A DNA stretch of 9,603 bases, taken from Candidatus Bathyarchaeota archaeon. GTDB lineage: Archaea > Thermoproteota > Bathyarchaeia > TCS64. Below are positions 7,107 through 9,603 of the stretch, in pieces; positions within the stretch are counted from its first letter, which is position 1; each line of letters starts with the position of its first letter. The translations under genes were made by a program, and so were the position numbers. The notes under the pieces were generated by a model. That model saw only the letters and a list, made by a program, of their open reading frames with translations. It was not told the origin of the DNA and did no database searches. Location of the stretch: the NCBI GenBank assembly GCA_030608725.1, contig JAUWDP010000027.1, positions 1 to 9,603 on the forward strand, in the 5' to 3' direction.

Positions 7107-7198
7107 CCTCAGCTGCCGCTCCTGCGACGGACCTTGAGACCCGCGCCACCCTCTCTGTTATGAGTGCATGGCGAGGAGGAGCGGGAGGGCAGCCGAGG
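7107..7198. repeat. Long imperfect inverted repeat (16 paired bases)
   Basis: CCTC at 7107-7110 pairs with GAGG at 7195-7198. After one mismatch, GCTGCC at 7112-7117 pairs with GGCAGC at 7188-7193. After a one-sided five-base bulge, GCTCCT at 7118-7123 pairs with AGGAGC at 7177-7182. The apical part is about 53 nt. The length and GC content make this the strongest stem in the window. Confidence 0.5.
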
Positions 7199-7324
7199 CT
7201 TACGCGGCCCACACGGACGAGGATCGAGGCTGGGACACTAAGATTCTATGCCGGATCCACAGAACCAAATAGCTCCTGAGGGTAAGAGTTATCCTGACTT
7301 GCGTCCATCTCATTGTGAACCCCG

Positions 7325-7873
7325 ATGAGCGAAATTGAGGTCCAGATACAGAACGTCGTCGCCGTCGCATCCCTCGACCAGAAGTTCGACCTCCTCTCCA
7401 TCATGAAGGTCTTCAGGAACGTCGAGTACAGGCCCAAGAAGTTCCCGGGCCTCGTCTTCAGGCTGAAGAGCCCTAAGACTGCTACCCTCATATTCAACTC
7501 GGGGAAGATGGTCTGCACCGGCGCCAAGTCGGAGAAGATAGCCCATAGAGCCATTAACAAGGTGGTTCGGGAGCTGAAGAAGGAGGGCATCATCATTCTA
7601 GGGAAGCCGGAGATCGAGGTCACGAACATGGTCGCCTCCGCTGACATTCACGGACAAGTGGACCTCGAGGAGGGGTCGATGGTGCTGGACAACATAATGT
7701 ATGAGCCTGAGCAGTTCCCCGGCGCAGTCTACAGGATGAAGGAGCCCAAAGTCGTCATATTGATATTCTCCTCGGGAAGGCTCGTGATAACGGGGGCCAA
7801 GAGGGAGGAGCAGGTCCACGAGGCCGCAGAGAAAATTCGTGGAATACTATTGGAAAACGAGTTAATTTACTAG
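7325..7873 (+). CDS. tbp: TATA-binding protein (TBP), archaeal transcription initiation factor
   Basis: TBP binds the TATA box and, with TFB, recruits RNA polymerase. The 182-aa protein shows the defining direct repeat: residues 3-85 and 95-175 each run IEV, NxVA, a charged helix, FPGxV(F/Y)R, a KxPK turn, (I/L)IFxSG and (C/I)TGAK followed by a helix. The FPGLVFRL and FPGAVYRM strands carry the aromatic residues that intercalate into the TATA minor groove. Length matches archaeal TBPs and there is no N-terminal extension. The ATG has TGTGA at 7314-7318 as a possible ribosome site. The stop is TAG. This single gene is the best evidence that the window is archaeal. Confidence 0.97.
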   Translation: MSEIEVQIQNVVAVASLDQKFDLLSIMKVFRNVEYRPKKFPGLVFRLKSPKTATLIFNSGKMVCTGAKSEKIAHRAINKVVRELKKEGIIILGKPEIEVTNMVASADIHGQVDLEEGSMVLDNIMYEPEQFPGAVYRMKEPKVVILIFSSGRLVITGAKREEQVHEAAEKIRGILLENELIY

Positions 7874-7890
7874 GCATGCTCGCGCGTAAT

Positions 7891-7898
7891 GCTTAAGG
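7891..7898 (+). promoter_or_regulatory. Possible TATA box for the small membrane protein gene
   Basis: GCTTAAGG is the only TATA-like stretch in the 46 bp after TBP. Its centre at 7895 predicts a start near 7920, exactly at the GTG codon, which would make a leaderless message. The match to a box A is modest. Confidence 0.35.
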
Positions 7899-7919
7899 TG
7901 CGATGCGCCCCATACGAGG

Positions 7920-8213
7920 GTGAACTCGTGCAGTAGATGTTCAATGGCCTTTCTCAGAAATCTCGGAAAAACTGTGAAGATAGGTGTCATAGCCTACATT
8001 GCCGGTGGAATCGCGTATAGGATAACTGCTGAGGTCTTTCTTCGATACATTGGAAAGGAGATTACGTTCAGCCCCCTGGTCTCAGTTCTACTAGCGGTTC
8101 CCTTCTGGCCGATGCATGTCTATGGCGATCTGAGGTGGATTGGAGTCCTACCTCAAGACGTTACCGCCCTCTTAACGTTCTCCGCTTCAGTTCCCCTTCT
8201 TTCGCGCGCGTGA
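7920..8213 (+). CDS. Small membrane protein of unknown function (97 aa)
   Basis: I do not recognise this family. The sequence starts NSCSRCSMAF with a CxxC-like pair, then has two clear hydrophobic segments: about residues 20-41 (IGVIAYIAGGIAYRITAEVF) and 51-65 (FSPLVSVLLAVPFWP). A weaker hydrophobic tail sits at 80-95. The start is uncertain. GTG 7920 would fit a leaderless transcript from the TTAAG box at 7891-7898; ATG 7944 gives an 89-aa protein without the cysteines. The stop is TGA, set within a CGCGCGCG tract at 8203-8210. It lies 46 bp after TBP on the same strand and converges on the Lrp-like gene. Hydrophobic pattern and codon structure support a real gene, but no function can be assigned. 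Confidence 0.6.
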   Translation: MNSCSRCSMAFLRNLGKTVKIGVIAYIAGGIAYRITAEVFLRYIGKEITFSPLVSVLLAVPFWPMHVYGDLRWIGVLPQDVTALLTFSASVPLLSRA

Positions 8214-8270
8214 ACACAGAGCACATTAAGAAATTTTTCTGGGTTATCTACGATATTATCCACCTTATGA

Positions 8271-8313
8271 TCATATAGTCAAGGGCCGGCTGCCCCTATC
8301 CACTATAATATGA
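8271..8313. repeat. Bulged hairpin in the intergenic region
   Basis: TCAT (8271-8274) and ATAGT (8275-8279) pair with ATGA (8310-8313) and ACTAT (8302-8306), with AAT bulged out. Inside, GGGC (8283-8286) pairs with GCCC (8292-8295) across a CGGCT loop. Thirteen base pairs in total suggest a folded transcript. Confidence 0.4.
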
Positions 8314-8390
8314 TGCGTATGGTCTTCAGAAACAGTAGCTCAATCGCGCGCGCCGTCTACCCATTTTAGGATGATGTTTCTTCCATTATC

Positions 8391-8424
8391 CCGATTCTTA
8401 AGTATAGAAGAATGATAGAATCGG
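8391..8424. repeat. Overlapping inverted repeats with two alternative pairings
   Basis: CCGATTCT (8391-8398) is perfectly complementary to AGAATCGG (8417-8424). The overlapping ATTCTT (8394-8399) is also perfectly complementary to AAGAAT (8408-8413). The two stems exclude each other. The right side can also be read as two AGAAT units in tandem, as in a regulator binding site. Confidence 0.45.
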
Positions 8425-8450
8425 AACGGTCCATCAACAAATCATACCTA

Positions 8451-8462
8451 GTGCGCGCGCAC
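8451..8462. repeat. Palindrome GTGCGCGCGCAC, one of several CG-repeat tracts
   Basis: This perfect 12-bp palindrome lies just past the end of the Lrp-like gene. Related tracts are CGCGCG at 7881-7886, CGCGCGCG at 8203-8210 and 8345-8352, and CGCGCGC at 8857-8863. No similar tract of this length was noticed in the methyltransferase region. Confidence 0.5.
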
Positions 8463-8468
8463 CATTTC

Positions 8469-8699
8469 TCATTCACTGATGATCATCGTAACCGTGTTAC
8501 GAACCCTGTCTATCCGCCGGATCTTCGAGGAAATAACATCCTTGAGACTCGACATGTCCTCAGCCTCAACCTTGACAATGATATCATAGACCCCGTACAC
8601 CCCGTACGACTCCTTCACCTCAGTCATCCCCCGGAGCTCCCTCAGAACTTCCTCACCTGCACCGATCTCAACGCCTATGAGGACATATGCGAGACCCAA
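8469..8699 (-). CDS. Stand-alone Lrp/AsnC ligand-binding (RAM) domain protein
   Basis: This 76-aa protein is only the C-terminal effector-binding domain of the Lrp/AsnC family. It has an alpha-beta sandwich pattern: AYVLIGVEIGAG first strand, a helix EEVLRELRGM, VKESYGVYGVYDIIVKVEA (the hallmark G-x-YD strand), a helix SLKDVISSKI and a final strand VRNTVTMII. There is no helix-turn-helix, so it cannot bind DNA alone in the normal way. Such single-domain proteins form oligomers, sense amino acids or modulate full-length Lrp proteins (family knowledge). The start is TTG, with GGTGG at 8704-8708 as a well-spaced ribosome site. The stop is TGA. It lies 51 bp after the zinc-ribbon gene on the same strand. 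Confidence 0.88.
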   Translation of the reverse strand: MGLAYVLIGVEIGAGEEVLRELRGMTEVKESYGVYGVYDIIVKVEAEDMSSLKDVISSKIRRIDRVRNTVTMIISE

Positions 8700-8750
8700 A
8701 AAACCACCGTATAAGAGTTTAGAAGACTATAATAATTAGGTTGCGCGTGA

Positions 8751-9110
8751 TCAGGGTCTTCCCTTTATCTGTTTGTACAGGGCCCCAGCGATTATGAGCA
8801 CGCCTACAACTATGGCTGCAAAAGGCCCGAGATCGATATTCCAGTCAAACAGCTCACGCGCGCCCACGAGGATGATGGCAAGCCCGAACAGTACGCCGAT
8901 GATCGTGTTACCCTCAGGAAGCCCAAAGCACTCGCGCTCCATGCGCTTACCGAATTGCTCAGCCCGTTCGCCGAACTCCTCCGCCCGGACCTCCAGCTCA
9001 TCCTCCCAGCCCCTTCTCCTAACGCGAGAGGTCTGAAGAGACTCGCCACAGCTTACACAGGTCGATGCTCCTTCCTCGTTCTCGGCTCCACACTTGGTGC
9101 AATAAACCAT
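8751..9110 (-). CDS. Zinc-ribbon protein with two C-terminal membrane segments
   Basis: This 119-aa protein opens with a zinc ribbon: C4-x2-C7 and C18-x2-C21 (CTKCG and CVSCG). A charged, probably helical stretch follows at about 34-61 with AEEFGERAEQFGKR repeats, then two membrane segments at about 68-85 (TIIGVLFGLAIILVG) and 95-112 (GPFAAIVVGVLIIAGALY). The frame stays open upstream to 9320, but that extension overlaps the winged-helix gene and has no family character. ATG 9110 is supported by AGGTAGGTG and AAGG just upstream and by a TTTAATTA box at 9148-9155 that puts the transcript start near 9126. The stop is TGA. Architectures of this kind are common in archaea and usually uncharacterised; a membrane-anchored adaptor role is only a guess. 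Confidence 0.82.
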   Translation of the reverse strand: MVYCTKCGAENEEGASTCVSCGESLQTSRVRRRGWEDELEVRAEEFGERAEQFGKRMERECFGLPEGNTIIGVLFGLAIILVGARELFDWNIDLGPFAAIVVGVLIIAGALYKQIKGRP

Positions 9111-9147
9111 GACCTTAACACCTACCTGAAAAACTCTCACGGTCAAG

Positions 9148-9155
9148 TAATTAAA
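9148..9155 (-). promoter_or_regulatory. TATA box TTTAATTA for the zinc-ribbon gene
   Basis: On the minus strand the sequence is CATTTAATTACT. Its centre predicts a start near 9126, about 16 nt before ATG 9110, leaving the ribosome site within the leader. It is the same eight bases as the element in the methyltransferase divergent promoter. Confidence 0.5.
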
Positions 9156-9192
9156 TGTATTAATCCACGTGCATCCACGAAAAAATGGGAAA

Positions 9193-9411
9193 TTAGGAGA
9201 TTTCCTCTTTGCCCTTCTCGCTGATGACGTACTTTCCCTTCTCAGGTTTCTCAACGAGCCCTTGGCTGCTGAGTCCACGCATCTTCCCCATGACGCTCCT
9301 CCAGTTAAGTTGGGAGGCATCGCCGATTGCCTTACACCCTGAGGGTTCAGCTAGTTTGTAGAGGGCTTTGAGGATGCTTCTTTGGTCCTCGTTCAACTCC
9401 GTCTTTGACAT
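9193..9411 (-). CDS. Small winged helix-turn-helix DNA-binding protein
   Basis: This 72-aa protein has the plan of a compact archaeal winged-helix domain. Helix 1 is about residues 7-22 (EDQRSILKALYKLAEP). The helix-turn-helix spans about 25-52: CKAIGDASQLNW, a turn, then RSVMGKMRGLSSQGLV as recognition helix. A two-stranded wing follows, KPEKGKYVISEKGKEE (54-69). There is no effector domain or cysteine cluster, so it probably acts as a simple dimeric regulator. The ATG at 9411 has GGAG about 10-13 nt upstream. The stop is TAA. It is on the same strand as the zinc-ribbon gene, with 82 bp between them that include a promoter for that gene, so the two are probably transcribed separately. Its target is unknown. 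Confidence 0.83.
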   Translation of the reverse strand: MSKTELNEDQRSILKALYKLAEPSGCKAIGDASQLNWRSVMGKMRGLSSQGLVEKPEKGKYVISEKGKEEIS

Positions 9412-9491
9412 CTCTAAGACTCCACACTGAAGGACAGAGTAAAAACCTTGAGTAGAAACTACAATCTCCGTGCAAATGTTGAGTAAGAGTA

Positions 9492-9603
9492 CTAGCCTAT
9501 CACCTGCTTAATCAGCCTCAGATGGTTCCCGCCCAGGATCTTGCGAACATCCTCCTCTCCGTAGCCCCTCTTCACGAGCTCTGAGGTGATACTGGGCATC
9601 TTG
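9492..9603 (-). CDS. Membrane dipeptidase (peptidase M19 family), C-terminal end only
   Basis: The last 36 residues of a minus-strand gene run off the right edge. They read MPSITSELVKRGYGEEDVR, then KILGGNHLRLIKQVIG and a TAG stop. The pattern of an RGY-x-EED-x-RKILGGN-x-LR helix pair is the usual C-terminus of M19 (renal dipeptidase-like) zinc dipeptidases, which hydrolyse dipeptides in the cytoplasm or at the membrane. The metal-binding residues lie in the missing part, so activity cannot be judged. The stop is 81 bp from the start of the winged-helix gene on the same strand. Confidence 0.82.
   Translation of the reverse strand, partial: KMPSITSELVKRGYGEEDVRKILGGNHLRLIKQVIG

Larger units (their letters stand above)
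6961..7324 (+). other. 364-bp gene-free region with inverted repeats, possible structured RNA or long leader
   Basis: No convincing gene lies here; the short frames on both strands show no family features. The stretch holds a 6-bp hairpin at 7000-7014, ACTG/CAGT at 7025-7041, CCGC/GCGG near 7048-7062, an outer pair TCAGGA/TCCTGG at 7018-7023 and 7071-7076, and a long imperfect stem at 7107-7198. It could be the end of the methyltransferase transcript, the 5' leader of the TBP gene or a separate small RNA. No tRNA, SRP RNA or RNase P RNA signature was recognised. No clear TATA box for TBP was found. Confidence 0.4.
8214..8468. other. 255-bp gene-free region between convergent genes, with hairpins and CG tracts
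   Basis: No coding frame here is convincing. The stretch contains TTTTT at 8234-8238 (a possible terminator for the small membrane protein gene), the palindrome TATGATCATA at 8266-8275, a hairpin at 8271-8313, CGCGCGCG at 8345-8352, the overlapping inverted repeats at 8391-8424 and GTGCGCGCGCAC at 8451-8462. It may hold transcript ends for both neighbours or an unannotated small RNA. Confidence 0.5.

Noticed and set aside
7082..7279. Plus-strand 65-codon frame in the gap before TBP
   Set aside because: The composition is biased with no recognisable fold, no ribosome site was seen, and the stretch is dominated by inverted repeats.
6961..7324. SRP RNA, RNase P RNA or tRNA in the gap before TBP
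   Set aside because: None of the conserved loop or core motifs of these RNAs could be identified by eye.
8412..8714. Plus-strand 100-codon frame opposite the Lrp-like gene
   Set aside because: It is antisense to a clear RAM domain and shows no protein family features.
9111..9320. Upstream extension of the zinc-ribbon protein to 9320
   Set aside because: It overlaps the winged-helix gene, has shadow-like composition, and ATG 9110 has good ribosome-binding and TATA signals.
1..9603. CRISPR array, insertion sequence or attachment site
   Set aside because: No regularly spaced direct repeats, transposase or integrase genes, or terminal inverted repeats with target duplications were seen.

Overview
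The window looks like the left edge of an archaeal contig. The evidence is a complete TATA-binding protein gene, a stand-alone Lrp/AsnC ligand-binding domain, a small winged-helix protein, a zinc-ribbon membrane protein, TATA-like boxes about 25 nt before likely transcript starts, and frequent GTG/TTG starts. The lineage cannot be fixed by eye. An uncultured TACK-type archaeon such as Bathyarchaeia would fit (inference, low confidence).

Layout. Bases 1-148 are homopolymer-like G-rich then A-rich sequence, probably an assembly or sequencing artefact. They cut into a D-2-hydroxyacid dehydrogenase whose 3' part is intact (146-874, +). An agmatinase-type ureohydrolase (935-1891, -) converges on it. 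Next is the main locus, a corrinoid methyltransferase cluster. One MtmB-family methyltransferase lies on the minus strand (1995-3368). Divergent from it is a tight plus-strand operon of a MtmC-type corrinoid protein (3455-4108) and two further MtmB paralogs of 469 aa each (4121-5530 and 5551-6960). A 364-bp gene-free stretch with inverted repeats precedes the TBP gene (7325-7873, +). A small membrane protein follows (7920-8213, +), then a 255-bp gene-free stretch with hairpins. A minus-strand set closes the window: Lrp-like RAM domain, zinc-ribbon membrane protein, small winged-helix protein and the C-terminal end of an M19 membrane dipeptidase running off the right edge.

How the genes work together. 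MtmB moves a methyl group from monomethylamine to the cobalt of MtmC; a second methyltransferase then passes it on. All three MtmB paralogs here read as ordinary uninterrupted frames. Each has a hydrophobic residue where Methanosarcina MtmB has pyrrolysine 202, and the active-site partners Glu229, Glu259 and Gln333 (recalled from M. barkeri MtmB) are also replaced. The locus is therefore best read as a methyl-transfer system on a pyrrolysine-free branch of the MtmB family, with an unknown methyl donor. No activating ferredoxin-like protein (RamA), no MtbA/MtrH-type second methyltransferase and no pyl genes are in the window, so the methyl acceptor cannot be told from here. TAG is used as an ordinary stop in four of the twelve recognisable genes.
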